Below, piece by piece: positions 53,376 to 62,564 of a stretch of 64,000 nucleotides of DNA; position 1 is the stretch's first letter; every line of letters starts with the position of its first letter. The DNA is from Arthrobacter sp. CAN_C5. GTDB lineage: Bacteria > Actinomycetota > Actinomycetes > Actinomycetales > Micrococcaceae. The notes beneath the pieces are model-generated. The model saw only the letters and a list, made by a program, of their open reading frames with translations. It searched no databases and was not told the DNA's origin. Made by a program: the position numbers and the translations under genes. The DNA is taken from contig NZ_JAGGMZ010000001.1 in the NCBI RefSeq assembly GCF_017875735.1, positions 496,001-560,000 of the forward strand. The letters run 5' to 3'.

Positions 53376-54788
53376 CTAGTAGGACGGCACGACGGCGGGA
53401 GCCACCTTCGCCGGTGGCTTCACCGGGAGCAGCACCAGGAGCCCGGCGAGCAGCACCACCAGAATGCCGATGATCCCGTACCGCTGCTCACCGAAGATGG
53501 TGATCGACGCGGCGAAGAGGGCCGGGGCGAGGAAGCTCACCGCACGGCCGGTGGTGGCGTAGAGGCCAAACAGTTCACCCTCTTCTCCCGCAGGCGCCAG
53601 GCGGGCCAGGTAGGCGCGGGAGGAAGCCTGCGCCGGACCGACGAACAGGGTCAGCATCAGCCCGAACACCCAGAACGTCACGTCTCCGGTCCAGGTGAAG
53701 CCCAGCACCTCGTGGGTGCCCGGTCCGAGGATCAGGACGGCGGAGCCCGCAATCAGCAGGCCAATCAGCGCGACGATGATGACCCGTTTCGGGCCCACCC
53801 GGTCGTCGAGGAAGCCACCGACGATCGCGCCGACCGCGGCGATCAGGTTCCCGGCGATGGCGAAGACGATCACCTCGCTCAGCGTGAACCCGAAGGTACC
53901 CGCCGCGATGATGCCGCCGAACGTGAAAACCGCCGCAAGACCGTCACGGAAAATGGCGCTCGCCAGGAGGAAGAAGATGGTGTGCGGGCTGGTCCGGTAG
54001 ATCGCCCTGACCCGGCGGAACAACAACCCATAGGACGCGAGGAAGCCCAGCTGCGCTGCCTTGTCCTGACGCGGGACTTCCGGAACCGCAAACATCACCG
54101 GCACCGCGAATGCCAGGAACCAGAGGGCCGAGAACACCGCGACCAACCGGATGTTCAGGCTGTCAGTGGTGTCGGAGCCAAACCAGGTGAAGGCTGGCTC
54201 CACAAACGCGACCAGCACCAGAATGAGCGCGACAATTCCGCCGACATAACCCATCGCCCACCCGAACCCGCTGATCCGCCCGATACTGCGTGGGGTCGAG
54301 ATCTGGGTCAGCATCGCGTTGTAGTTCACGCCGGCGAACTCGAAGAAAATGTTGGCCAGGGCGATCAGGGCGACGCCCAGGAGCAGGAACTCCGGTTGGG
54401 GGAAGACGAAGAAGCAGAGGCCGGTGAGCAGGGCCACCAAAAGGCTGTTCACCCCCAGCCAGAGCTTCCGCCGTCCACCGTTGTCGGAGCGTTGGCCGGT
54501 CACCGGCGCGAGTAAAGCGATCATGGCGCCTGCAATGGCGAGGCCCCAGCCCAGCACCACCGAGGCCCGGGCTTCCCCGCCGAAGGCGTCACTGGTGAGG
54601 TACACCGTAAACACGAAGGTGGTCATCACCGCGTTGAACGCGGCCGACCCCCAGTCCCATGACGCCCACGCGAGTACTGGCCGCGACAGGAGCCTGCCCG
54701 CACCGCTCGCCTGGCCTGGAACCGCGTCCTTCTCCCGGGCGCTGGAGGAGTGCTGGGACGGTACCGGCTGGGGGGATTCCACGCTCAT
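53376..54788 (-). CDS. MFS transporter, UMF1/Atg22-like
   Basis: 470 residues, 12 membrane spans. ASWDWGSAAFNAVMTTFVFT is the family's first-span motif, with GYVGGIVALILVLVAFVEPA and ALANIFFEFAGVNYNAMLTQ further on. Members of the UMF1 group are related to yeast vacuolar Atg22 amino acid effluxers; bacterial substrates are unknown. ATG 54788 is used: it starts MSVESPQPVPSQ and has only TAGCAT seven bases upstream, so it may be leaderless. The longer open frame to 54989 is not supported. Confidence 0.88.
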   Translation of the reverse strand: MSVESPQPVPSQHSSSAREKDAVPGQASGAGRLLSRPVLAWASWDWGSAAFNAVMTTFVFTVYLTSDAFGGEARASVVLGWGLAIAGAMIALLAPVTGQRSDNGGRRKLWLGVNSLLVALLTGLCFFVFPQPEFLLLGVALIALANIFFEFAGVNYNAMLTQISTPRSIGRISGFGWAMGYVGGIVALILVLVAFVEPAFTWFGSDTTDSLNIRLVAVFSALWFLAFAVPVMFAVPEVPRQDKAAQLGFLASYGLLFRRVRAIYRTSPHTIFFLLASAIFRDGLAAVFTFGGIIAAGTFGFTLSEVIVFAIAGNLIAAVGAIVGGFLDDRVGPKRVIIVALIGLLIAGSAVLILGPGTHEVLGFTWTGDVTFWVFGLMLTLFVGPAQASSRAYLARLAPAGEEGELFGLYATTGRAVSFLAPALFAASITIFGEQRYGIIGILVVLLAGLLVLLPVKPPAKVAPAVVPSY

Positions 54789-55011
54789 AGGGTGAATGCT
54801 ATCCCGCGTTGCCCCCTGCGCAGCTGAGGTAGAAGGCCGTGACGGAACTAAACGTGTAACCGCCACCAGGTATTCCGCGCCGATCATCTCCACTGCCGAC
54901 GGCGTAACCCGGCGGGATGCCCTGTATTCCACAGGTAGAATAAGTCGAAGCCCCTGACCGTCCGTGCTGTCAACAGCTGACCGTCTCACGCTGAGAGATC
55001 AGGAGATCATC

Positions 55012-58000
55012 GTGCTAATCGTGCTCATCGCGTTGTTCGCGGTAGCCTTTGTTGCGCCCCTGATCTTCCGCCGGCTCGGACGCTCGGCCTTCTACGTGCT
55101 GGCCGCCGTCCCCGCTGCTGCGTTCGTCTGGCTGGTCATCACCTTCGACCAGTACACGGGGGAGGGGCAGAACCTCCTCGAGGGCCAGCCCAACGCTCCA
55201 CCGTCCATCATCTTCCGGTGGATCCCGAGCCTCACCCTGGAACTGGCCTTCCGGATGGACACGCTGGCCGCCGTGCTATCGCTCCTCATCCTCGGAATCG
55301 GTGCCCTGGTCCTGTTCTACTGCGCACGGTACTTCAAGCAGAACGACCCCAATCTGGGGCCGTTCGGCGCTCAGCTCCTCGCGTTCGCCGGTGCCATGTT
55401 CGGGCTGGTCACCGCCGACGACATGATCCTGCTGTTCATCTTCTGGGAACTGACCACTGTCCTGTCCTACCTGCTGATCGGTTACTCCCGGCACCGTCTT
55501 GCGGCACGCCGCGCCGCCCTGCAAGCGCTGATTGTCACCACCCTCGGCGGGCTCACGATGCTGGTCGGCATGATCATGCTGGGCCAGACCGCTGGCACCT
55601 ATCGGATCTCGGACATCATGGCCCAGTCCGAATCGCTGCTGTCCAACGGGCTGGTGGTCGACGTCGCGATTGGTCTGATCCTGGTCGGAGCGGTCACCAA
55701 GTCGGCGCTGATCCCGTTCCACTTCTGGCTCCCCGGCGCCATGGCCGCTCCCACCCCGGTGAGCGCTTACCTGCACGCGGCAGCGATGGTGAAGGCCGGC
55801 ATCTACCTGGTGGCGCGTTTCGCCCCGGGGTTTGCCGACGCCGCCTCCTGGCTGCCGATGATCATGATCCTCGGATTGGCCACCATGCTGATCGGCGGGT
55901 GGCGGGCGCTGCGCCAGCACGACCTGAAACTGATCCTCGCGTACGGTACCGTCAGCCAGCTCGGATTCCTCACCATGGTGGTAGGCCTGGGCGGGCCCGG
56001 CGGGGCGCTCGCCGGCCTCGGCATGCTCGTGGCGCACGGGCTGTTCAAGGCGACGCTGTTCCTGGTGGTCGGCATCATCGACCACCAGGCTGGCACCCGT
56101 GATATCCGCAAGCTCGCTGGAATCCGCAAAACTGCCCCCGCCCTCGCCGTCATCGCGACCATCGCCGCAGCATCAATGGCCGGCATTCCACCCCTGCTGG
56201 GTTTCGTGGCCAAGGAATCAATCTTCGAGACCTTCGTCCACCAGGCAGAGATCGATCCCACTCCCATCGGCACCCTGCTGCTCATCGGCATAGTGGCCGG
56301 CTCGGCGCTCACCTTCGCCTACAGCGCCCGGTTTGTCTGGGGCGGATTCGCCTGCAAGGGGAAGGAAGCCACTGAGTTCACCCGCGTGGAGAAGTCATTC
56401 CTTTTCGCCCCGGCCCTCCTCACCGTCTTCACCGTGGGGCTTGGACTCTGGCCGGCCCCGCTGGACGCCATCATTCAGCCGTACGTGACGCTGTTCGAGG
56501 CCGACGGCGAGGACAGCTACCTTGCCCTGTGGCACGGTTTCACCCCAGCTCTCGCCTTGTCAGTGGTCACCATCGTCGTCGGCGTCCTCTTGTTCTGGTT
56601 CCGCGCCCAGGTGGAGCGGACACAGTCCAGGGTGCCGGCCCTGATCGACGCCGAACGCGGCTACAAATACACGATCGGTACGCTCGACGACGTCGCCGTC
56701 TGGATCACCGGACGCACCCAGCGAGGTTCGCTGGCGTTCTACCTCTTCGTCATCCTGACCATGGCCATCATCACTCCGCTGACGGCGATCGTGTTCTACG
56801 ACGCGCCGCTTCCGGACCAGTGGCACTACGCGGACTCGCCGGCGCAGGTGGCGGCCGGCGTCGTCATCATCCTTGGCATCCTCGCTGCGATCCGCGCCAC
56901 CAAGCGGTTCATGGCGGTGCTCATGGTCGGGGTGACCGGGTATGGAATGGCACTGATTTTCGCGCTGCAGGGCGCCCCCGACCTGGCGTTGACCCAGATG
57001 CTGGTCGAGACGATCGTGCTGGTCGCCTTCGTGCTCGCGCTGCGCTCGCTACCCGCACGGCTGTGGCAAAAGGAGCCGGGACGGTACCGGTTGCTCCGCG
57101 CCGTCCTGGGGATCTCCTTCGGTCTGGTCATGGCGGCAATCGCGATGTCCTCCATGGCCTCACGTATCGCCGCCCCGGTGTCCCTTGAATATCCGGGCCT
57201 GGCCTACGAGGGCGGAGGCGGGGAGAACATCGTCAACGTCACCCTGGTGGACATCAGGGCCTGGGACACTTACGGCGAGATTTCGGTGCTGGCCATTGCC
57301 GCCACCGGTATTGCCAGCCTGATCTTCATCCGCGGGCGCGGTGACACCCGCCAGCGGGCCGAAAGCGTCAAATCCGGTTCGGTCGATCGCGGGCAGGAAC
57401 CCCTGGGCGTGTTCGGGCGGGAAGCCGCGGCGCTGGAGCTGGCGAAGAAGTTCTCGTCGGTCTCGCGGGACGCGTGGCTGGTGGCCGGACGGACCCTCGC
57501 ACCCGAGCGCAGGTCGATCATCTTCGAGGTCATCACCCGGCTGCTTTTCCACTCGATCATCATTTTCTCGATCTACCTGCTCCTTGCGGGCCACAATCTG
57601 CCGGGCGGTGGATTCGCCGGTGGGCTGATGGCCGGGCTGGCACTGACCGTGCGCTACCTGGCGGGTGGGCGCTTCGAGCTGGCGGAAGCCAGCCCGGTCA
57701 GTGCGGGGGTTTTGCTCGGTGCGGGTATGGCGACCACCTCCCTCAGCGCATTGATCCCGCTGCTGCTGGGCGGTCAGATCCTCCAGACCGCGATCCTGGA
57801 GTTCTGGATGCCAGTGTTCGGGGACGTCAAGTTCGTCACTTCGACCATCTTCGACATCGGCGTCTATCTGGTGGTCGTTGGGCTGGTGCTGGACGTGCTG
57901 CGCAGCCTGGGCTCGGAGATTGACGAACGCAGCGAGGGCCTCTCCGCATCGACCGATCCGGACGACATGCAGGCGCAGCAACAAGAACATACCGAGTCCG

Positions 58001-58020
58001 GCGAGGGAGTGGCCCGATGA
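55012..58020 (+). CDS. mrpA: Na+/H+ antiporter subunit A (with fused MrpB domain)
   Basis: 1002 residues. Residues 1-540 are a NuoL/ND5-like proton pump domain (GYSRHRLAARRAALQALIVT, HFWLPGAMAAPTPVSAYLHA with the conserved Lys and Glu of this family), followed by a DUF4040 (MbhD/MbhE) region and, from about residue 840, a MrpB domain (HSIIIFSIYLLLAGHNLPGG) that is a separate gene in bacilli. The start is GTG 55012 after AGGAG; the frame extends to 54964 without a site. First gene of a six-gene Mrp operon that exchanges cytoplasmic Na+ for protons. Confidence 0.95.
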   Translation: MLIVLIALFAVAFVAPLIFRRLGRSAFYVLAAVPAAAFVWLVITFDQYTGEGQNLLEGQPNAPPSIIFRWIPSLTLELAFRMDTLAAVLSLLILGIGALVLFYCARYFKQNDPNLGPFGAQLLAFAGAMFGLVTADDMILLFIFWELTTVLSYLLIGYSRHRLAARRAALQALIVTTLGGLTMLVGMIMLGQTAGTYRISDIMAQSESLLSNGLVVDVAIGLILVGAVTKSALIPFHFWLPGAMAAPTPVSAYLHAAAMVKAGIYLVARFAPGFADAASWLPMIMILGLATMLIGGWRALRQHDLKLILAYGTVSQLGFLTMVVGLGGPGGALAGLGMLVAHGLFKATLFLVVGIIDHQAGTRDIRKLAGIRKTAPALAVIATIAAASMAGIPPLLGFVAKESIFETFVHQAEIDPTPIGTLLLIGIVAGSALTFAYSARFVWGGFACKGKEATEFTRVEKSFLFAPALLTVFTVGLGLWPAPLDAIIQPYVTLFEADGEDSYLALWHGFTPALALSVVTIVVGVLLFWFRAQVERTQSRVPALIDAERGYKYTIGTLDDVAVWITGRTQRGSLAFYLFVILTMAIITPLTAIVFYDAPLPDQWHYADSPAQVAAGVVIILGILAAIRATKRFMAVLMVGVTGYGMALIFALQGAPDLALTQMLVETIVLVAFVLALRSLPARLWQKEPGRYRLLRAVLGISFGLVMAAIAMSSMASRIAAPVSLEYPGLAYEGGGGENIVNVTLVDIRAWDTYGEISVLAIAATGIASLIFIRGRGDTRQRAESVKSGSVDRGQEPLGVFGREAAALELAKKFSSVSRDAWLVAGRTLAPERRSIIFEVITRLLFHSIIIFSIYLLLAGHNLPGGGFAGGLMAGLALTVRYLAGGRFELAEASPVSAGVLLGAGMATTSLSALIPLLLGGQILQTAILEFWMPVFGDVKFVTSTIFDIGVYLVVVGLVLDVLRSLGSEIDERSEGLSASTDPDDMQAQQQEHTESGEGVAR

Positions 58021-58511
58021 GCGTGAACATCACCCTGCTGGTGGTCATGGCAGCCCTCTTCGCGGGCGGCATCTACCTGCTGCTGGAGCGCAGCCTGACC
58101 CGGGTCCTGCTGGGCCTGATCCTGCTGGCCAACGGTGCCAACATCCTCCTGCTCTCCACCGGAGGCCGGGCTGGCGTCGCACCGCTGTACTCAGAGGAAA
58201 TCCCCGCGGACGCCTACTCTGATCCGCTGCCCCAGGCGCTGATCCTCACGGCCATTGTGATCTCCTTCGCCGTCACAGCCTTCATGCTGGGCATCATCTA
58301 CCGGTCCTGGGTGCTGGGCAGGCGCGATGAGGTGCAGGACGACATGGAGGACCGCAGGGTGGCCAGTCAGAGCAGCTTCGACGCCGAAGACGACGCCGAT
58401 GTGCCCGAGGAGACCACCGAGTTCACGCCGCTTGAGGAGGCCGAGGAAGCCCCCGGATCCCAGAACGCAGGAGTCCTCGACCTCTCTGCCGACCCGAAGG
58501 AGCCACGGTGA
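58017..58511 (+). CDS. mrpC: Na+/H+ antiporter subunit C
   Basis: 164 residues, NuoK-like: three spans with YLLLERSLTRVLLGLILLAN and the conserved Glu-containing PLPQALILTAIVISFAVTAF. The C-terminal 60 residues are a long acidic tail (DDADVPEETTEFTPLEEAEE), longer than in bacillar MrpC. ATGA overlap with mrpA. Confidence 0.95.
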   Translation: MSVNITLLVVMAALFAGGIYLLLERSLTRVLLGLILLANGANILLLSTGGRAGVAPLYSEEIPADAYSDPLPQALILTAIVISFAVTAFMLGIIYRSWVLGRRDEVQDDMEDRRVASQSSFDAEDDADVPEETTEFTPLEEAEEAPGSQNAGVLDLSADPKEPR

Positions 58512-60118
58512 ACATCGCAAGCTACGCACCGCTGGCGGTAGTCCTGCCCTTCCTCGGTGCGGCAATCGCTTTCCTCCTGATCCGCCACTCAAGGTCACAG
58601 CGTGCGGTGAGCATCTCCACGCTGAGCATCACCCTGATCCTCGAACTGTTCCTGCTCCAGAACGCTGCAGTGAACGGCGCAACCGCGGTGTTCATTGGCG
58701 GCTGGATGCCGCCGTTCGGGATCACCCTGGTGGTCGACCAGTTCTCGGCGCTGATGCTGGTCATCTCGACGGCAATCAGCCTGGCCGTGCTGGTCTACGC
58801 CACCGGGCAGGGAATGACCGACGGGGACGAGGACGGGCCGATCTCGATCTTCCACCCCACCTACCTCATCCTGGTGGCGGGCGTCTCCAACGCGTTCATG
58901 TCCGGTGACCTGTTCAACCTGTACGTCGGCTTCGAGATCCTGCTGACCGCAAGCTATGTGCTGATGACCCTGGGCGGAACCACACCCCGAATCCGTGCCG
59001 GCGTCACCTACGTGGTGGTCAGCGTGGTGTCCTCCCTCTTGTTCCTGATCGCGATCGGCATGATCTACGCGGCTACCGGCACCATCAACCTGGCCGACCT
59101 CGCCGTGAAACTGGGCGAAATCGACCCGGCGACGCAGATGATGCTGCACCTGATGCTGCTCGTCGCGTTCGGGATCAAGGCTGCGGTGTTCCCGCTCTCC
59201 TTCTGGCTGCCCGACTCCTACCCGACGGCGCCAGCACCGGTGACCGCAGTGTTCGCTGGCCTGCTTACCAAGGTGGGCGTGTACGCGATGGTTCGCACCG
59301 AGACCCTCCTTTTTCCGGGCGACCGGATCAATACGCTGCTGATGGTGGTCGCGATCCTCACCATGGTGGTGGGTATCCTCGGTGCCCTGGCACAGTCCGA
59401 CATCAAACGAATGCTCTCCTTCACCCTGGTCAGCCACATCGGATTCATGATTTTCGGGCTGGCGATTTCGACGGTGGTCGGCTTGGGTGCTGCCATTTTC
59501 TACGTGGCCCACCACATCACCGTGCAGACCAGTCTCTTCCTGGTCACTGGGCTGATTGAACGTCGTGGCGGGACCGCCAACATGGACCGCCTTGGCGGTC
59601 TGGCCAAACTCTCTCCGCTCCTCGGAATCCTGTTCTTCATCCCGGCCATGAACCTTGCCGGCATCCCGCCGTTCTCCGGCTTCCTTGGCAAGCTGGGGAT
59701 CCTGCAGGCAGGCGTCGAGCTGGGCTCGCCGATCGCCTACGTGGCCGTCGGCGCCAGCGTGATCACCTCCCTGCTGACACTTCTGGCGATCGCGAGGGTC
59801 TGGAACCGCGCGTTCTGGCGCCGCCCGGAAGACGCCCTCCATCCCGACCCCATCCTGCTGGCAACCAAGGCTGACGGTTCAGCGGTCCGCACCTCGCAGC
59901 GCGTCAACGGTGAAACGACCGGCCGGTTCTCCGGACGCAACCCCGTCAACCTGCTGCCACGCACCATGGTCGGTCCGACCATGGGACTCGTGGGGCTCGG
60001 CCTGCTGCTCACCCTGCTGGCTGGCCCGCTGTTCGAGATCAGCGACAACGCAGCGAAAAACATGCTGGAACGCACCGACTACATTGAGGCTGTCCTCGGC
60101 GAGGGGAGCGCACCATGA
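58508..60118 (+). CDS. mrpD: Na+/H+ antiporter subunit D
   Basis: 536 residues, 14 membrane spans, NuoN/NuoM-like. Conserved proton-pump stretches: FSALMLVISTAISLAVLVYA, SFWLPDSYPTAPAPVTAVFA and RMLSFTLVSHIGFMIFGLAI, with the buried Lys and Glu residues of this family. The start GTG 58508 overlaps the mrpC stop (GTGA). Works with MrpA as a pair of antiporter-like modules. Confidence 0.95.
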   Translation: MNIASYAPLAVVLPFLGAAIAFLLIRHSRSQRAVSISTLSITLILELFLLQNAAVNGATAVFIGGWMPPFGITLVVDQFSALMLVISTAISLAVLVYATGQGMTDGDEDGPISIFHPTYLILVAGVSNAFMSGDLFNLYVGFEILLTASYVLMTLGGTTPRIRAGVTYVVVSVVSSLLFLIAIGMIYAATGTINLADLAVKLGEIDPATQMMLHLMLLVAFGIKAAVFPLSFWLPDSYPTAPAPVTAVFAGLLTKVGVYAMVRTETLLFPGDRINTLLMVVAILTMVVGILGALAQSDIKRMLSFTLVSHIGFMIFGLAISTVVGLGAAIFYVAHHITVQTSLFLVTGLIERRGGTANMDRLGGLAKLSPLLGILFFIPAMNLAGIPPFSGFLGKLGILQAGVELGSPIAYVAVGASVITSLLTLLAIARVWNRAFWRRPEDALHPDPILLATKADGSAVRTSQRVNGETTGRFSGRNPVNLLPRTMVGPTMGLVGLGLLLTLLAGPLFEISDNAAKNMLERTDYIEAVLGEGSAP

Positions 60119-60699
60119 CCCGGCAGAAGATCCCGTTCATCACCGAACTGCCTCTGATCATCTGGCTGGTCATTGTCTGGGGTGCACTCTGGCAGGACTT
60201 CAGCCCGGGTAACCTCATCTTCGGCGGCCTGATCGCCTACGCCGTCGCCAATCTGCTGTACCTGCCCCCGGTGGAGCTCAGCGGACGGTTCAACGTGCTC
60301 TACGCCGTGCCGTTCGCGGTCCGGTTCATCTACAAGCTGGTGGTCGCAAGCTTCGAGGTGTTCTGGCTCTCGTTGACCCGCGGGCCGCACCTTGTGAACG
60401 CCGTCGTCGCCGTGCAATTGCGTAGCCCGTCAGACCTGCTGGTCACCACCACAGGGCATGCCCTGTCCCTGATCCCCGGATCGCTGGTGATTGAGGTGGA
60501 CCGTTCCACCTCAACCCTGTACCTGCACTGCCTGAACGTCGTCACCCCCGAAGATGCTGCAAAAATCCGGTCCGACGTGCGCGCCACCGAAGCCTGGCTG
60601 ATCAGGATCATGGGAACGCGGGACGATCTGGCGCTGCTGACAGCCGAGGACCGGTTCGATGAGGAGAACGACTCCCGTCAGGAAGGGGCCAGCACATGA
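60115..60699 (+). CDS. mrpE: Na+/H+ antiporter subunit E
   Basis: 194 residues: two to three spans (LPLIIWLVIVWGALWQDFSP, FGGLIAYAVANLLYLPPVEL), then the conserved soluble domain with TGHALSLIPGSLVIEVD and LYLHCLNV. Overlaps mrpD by four bases. The C-terminal extension of about 30 charged residues is not conserved in length. Confidence 0.94.
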   Translation: MTRQKIPFITELPLIIWLVIVWGALWQDFSPGNLIFGGLIAYAVANLLYLPPVELSGRFNVLYAVPFAVRFIYKLVVASFEVFWLSLTRGPHLVNAVVAVQLRSPSDLLVTTTGHALSLIPGSLVIEVDRSTSTLYLHCLNVVTPEDAAKIRSDVRATEAWLIRIMGTRDDLALLTAEDRFDEENDSRQEGAST

Positions 60700-60956
60700 T
60701 GACTGTCGCCATCATTATCTCTGCGGGCCTGCTCGTCCTCGCCGCCCTGTGCGCCCTGTACCGCATTGCCCGGGGCCCCTCCATCCTGGACCGGGTGCTC
60801 GCCATCGACGTGCTGCTCGCCACCATCGGTGGGGCACTTGCCATGGATATGGCGGTCAACCGGCACCTGGACAACGTGGTGCTCCTGGTAGCCATCTCGG
60901 TGATCGGGTTCATCGGCTCGGTCACCGTGGCGCGCTTCGTGACGGACAGGAAATAG
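60696..60956 (+). CDS. mrpF: Na+/H+ antiporter subunit F
   Basis: 86 residues, three membrane spans with YRIARGPSILDRVLAIDVL between spans 1 and 2, the hallmark of MrpF (GPS..DR..A.D). Start overlaps the mrpE stop (ATGA). Confidence 0.95.
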   Translation: MMTVAIIISAGLLVLAALCALYRIARGPSILDRVLAIDVLLATIGGALAMDMAVNRHLDNVVLLVAISVIGFIGSVTVARFVTDRK

Positions 60957-60959
60957 GAC

Positions 60960-61355
60960 ATGAACGAGACAGTGAATGACGCCCTGACCGCCGTGTTCCT
61001 GATCGGCGGATCCCTCATGTCCGTTGCTGCCGGTGTCGGGCTGCTCCGGTTTCCTGACCTGTTGGCCAGAATGCATGCGGCCACCAAACCCCAGGTGTTG
61101 GGGTTGCTGTTGTTCCTGCTGGCGATGGCACTGCAGCTGGGCAGCTGGGTCCTGCTGCCCGTGCTGTTGTTGTGCTGGATCTTCATGCTGCTGACCGTCC
61201 CCGTCTCGGCCCACATGGTGGGACGGGCAGGCTACCGTACCAAGCACATGCGGCGTGACCTGCTCAGCATGGACGAACTCGATGAGGTCGTAGAGAAGGC
61301 GGCCGGCAAAAGGGCGCCCGACCCGAATATGGCCGAGCGCCCCGACGAGACGTAA
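60960..61355 (+). CDS. mrpG: Na+/H+ antiporter subunit G
   Basis: 131 residues: AAGVGLLRFPDLLARMHAAT is the MrpG signature (G..R.PD...R.HAAT). Three membrane spans and a charged tail. ATG 60960 lies three bases after the mrpF stop; the ribosome binding site is poor, so translation is probably coupled. It closes an intact A-C-D-E-F-G operon, with B carried on MrpA. Confidence 0.95.
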   Translation: MNETVNDALTAVFLIGGSLMSVAAGVGLLRFPDLLARMHAATKPQVLGLLLFLLAMALQLGSWVLLPVLLLCWIFMLLTVPVSAHMVGRAGYRTKHMRRDLLSMDELDEVVEKAAGKRAPDPNMAERPDET

Positions 61356-61364
61356 AGCGGGCGC

Positions 61365-61625
61365 CTAGGTCAGGTCGCGGGTCTTCGCGAACCGGAGGGC
61401 TGCCTTCTGCGTGGTGCGGTTGGTGAGGACCTGCAGGACCGCTCGGACGGCCCCGGAAATCAGGGCGAACGCGATGGCGGAGCGCAGGCTGTTCTCGAGG
61501 GCGTCCTCATCCTTGGGTGATGCCTTGCCGGTGGTCTTGTGCCAGATGAAATCCACCAGCTTGGCGCCGACAATTCCGGCTCCGAGGCTCAGTGCTACGC
61601 CGAGCAGTTTCATAAACTGGTTCAT
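61365..61625 (-). CDS. DUF4235 family membrane protein
   Basis: 86 residues: one N-terminal span (LLGVALSLGAGIVGAKLVDF) with the DFIWHKTTGKASPKDED connector and a second span, SAIAFALISGAVRAVLQVLT, ending basic. This is the actinobacterial DUF4235 layout; function unknown. ATG 61625 follows AAGGAGACACCC. It is convergent with mrpG, with a 9-base gap. Confidence 0.88.
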   Translation of the reverse strand: MNQFMKLLGVALSLGAGIVGAKLVDFIWHKTTGKASPKDEDALENSLRSAIAFALISGAVRAVLQVLTNRTTQKAALRFAKTRDLT

Positions 61626-61760
61626 GGGTGTCTCCTTCGATGGTTGCTCTTTTTCCTAGCCTAGCGTTTCGCCTCGTCGACAACGACGCATCCGTCGCCG
61701 AACGCTGGGTGGTTTGGGGGCGGAGTGAAACGATCAGGTGTACGCTGGAAAATGCTAAAC

Positions 61761-61866
61761 ATACGACAGGGGAGCGCCGCTCAGATCATGAGCGGGCGCT
61801 GAGAGTGCGGACTACCGCAGACCCTCGAACCTGATCCGGCTAGTACCGGCGAAGGGAGTCGAGTAT
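61761..61866 (+). promoter_or_regulatory. TPP riboswitch (THI element)
   Basis: The aptamer core is unmistakable: GGGGAGCGCC, CTGAGAGTGCG (61799-61809), then GACCCTCGAACCTGATCCGG and CTAGTACCGGCGAAGGGAGTC to 61860. P1 can form between ATAC-GAC (61761-61767) and GTC-GA-GTAT (61858-61866), P2 between AGCGCC and GGCGCT (61773-61778, 61795-61800), with an inner GCTCA/TGAGC hairpin. It leads the thiamine transporter operon and should turn it off when thiamine pyrophosphate is abundant. Confidence 0.97.
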
Positions 61867-61910
61867 CTCAGGGTGCCCGGCCAGTGGCATTGCTGCAGGC
61901 CTTAGGTGCC

Positions 61911-61942
61911 CTCCCCTCCTGTACCTCAGGAGGAATTCAACA
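61911..61942 (+). promoter_or_regulatory. Shine-Dalgarno sequestering hairpin of the TPP riboswitch
   Basis: CCTCCTG (61915-61921) pairs perfectly with CAGGAGG (61927-61933), which is the ykoE ribosome binding site, around a TACCT loop. The overlapping CTCCCCT (61911-61917) is the exact complement of AGGGGAG (61768-61774) at the 5' edge of the aptamer, giving an alternative pairing that would free the ribosome binding site. Confidence 0.82.
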
Positions 61943-62559
61943 TGGCTTCATCACCAGCACAAACCCGTAACACCCCCACCCGACGCCCCAACTATCAGTG
62001 GCGCGTGGTCGATATCGTCGTCGCGTCGGTGGTGGCGGTCGCCGTCGGGGTGGTGTTCTTCGCCTGGTCCGCCGGTTACACAGGCATCGCAGCGATCACC
62101 AGCGCGTTCCCGCCCTTGGCAGGACTCTATACCGGAGGGTGGCTGATCGCCGGGGTTCTCGGCGGCCTCATCATCAGGAAACCCGGCGCGGCCATTTACT
62201 GCGAGGTGCTGGCGGCCGCCGTTTCGGCACTCCTCGGCACCCAGTTCGGCCTGACCACCCTGCTCTCCGGTGCCATCCAGGGACTGGGGGCGGAACTGAT
62301 CTTCCTGCTGTTCCTCTACCGCAAATGGAACCTCGGGGTGGCGTTGCTCGCCGGGCTGGGTGCTGGACTGGCCCTCGCCATCTCCGAGAACATCCTCTAC
62401 AACGCCCTCTGGGCCGTGGAATGGCAGCTCATGTACGTGCTCTTCGCATCCATCTCCGGTGTGGTGATCGCGGGGCTTCTCTCGTGGCTGGCCGTCCGGG
62501 GACTGGCTAAGACAGGCGTCTTGTCCGCCTTCGCCGCCGGACGAACGGCTGACGTCTAA
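61942..62559 (+). CDS. ykoE: ECF transporter S component YkoE (thiamine/HMP uptake)
   Basis: 205 residues, about six membrane spans: YQWRVVDIVVASVVAVAVGV opens the family, then AFPPLAGLYTGGWLIAGVLG and AIYCEVLAAAVSALLGTQFG. YkoE is the substrate-binding membrane subunit of the YkoEDC importer for thiamine or hydroxymethylpyrimidine. ATG 61942 follows AGGAGG (61928-61933) and starts MASSPAQTR; the upstream 61906 start lies inside the switch hairpin. Under TPP riboswitch control; co-transcribed with the ATPase that follows by five bases. Confidence 0.95.
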   Translation: MASSPAQTRNTPTRRPNYQWRVVDIVVASVVAVAVGVVFFAWSAGYTGIAAITSAFPPLAGLYTGGWLIAGVLGGLIIRKPGAAIYCEVLAAAVSALLGTQFGLTTLLSGAIQGLGAELIFLLFLYRKWNLGVALLAGLGAGLALAISENILYNALWAVEWQLMYVLFASISGVVIAGLLSWLAVRGLAKTGVLSAFAAGRTADV

Positions 62560-62564
62560 CCGGT

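Noticed and set aside
58595-59842. 415-residue minus-strand open frame
   Set aside because: Antisense shadow of mrpD, rich in His, Gln and Asp, with no start signal.
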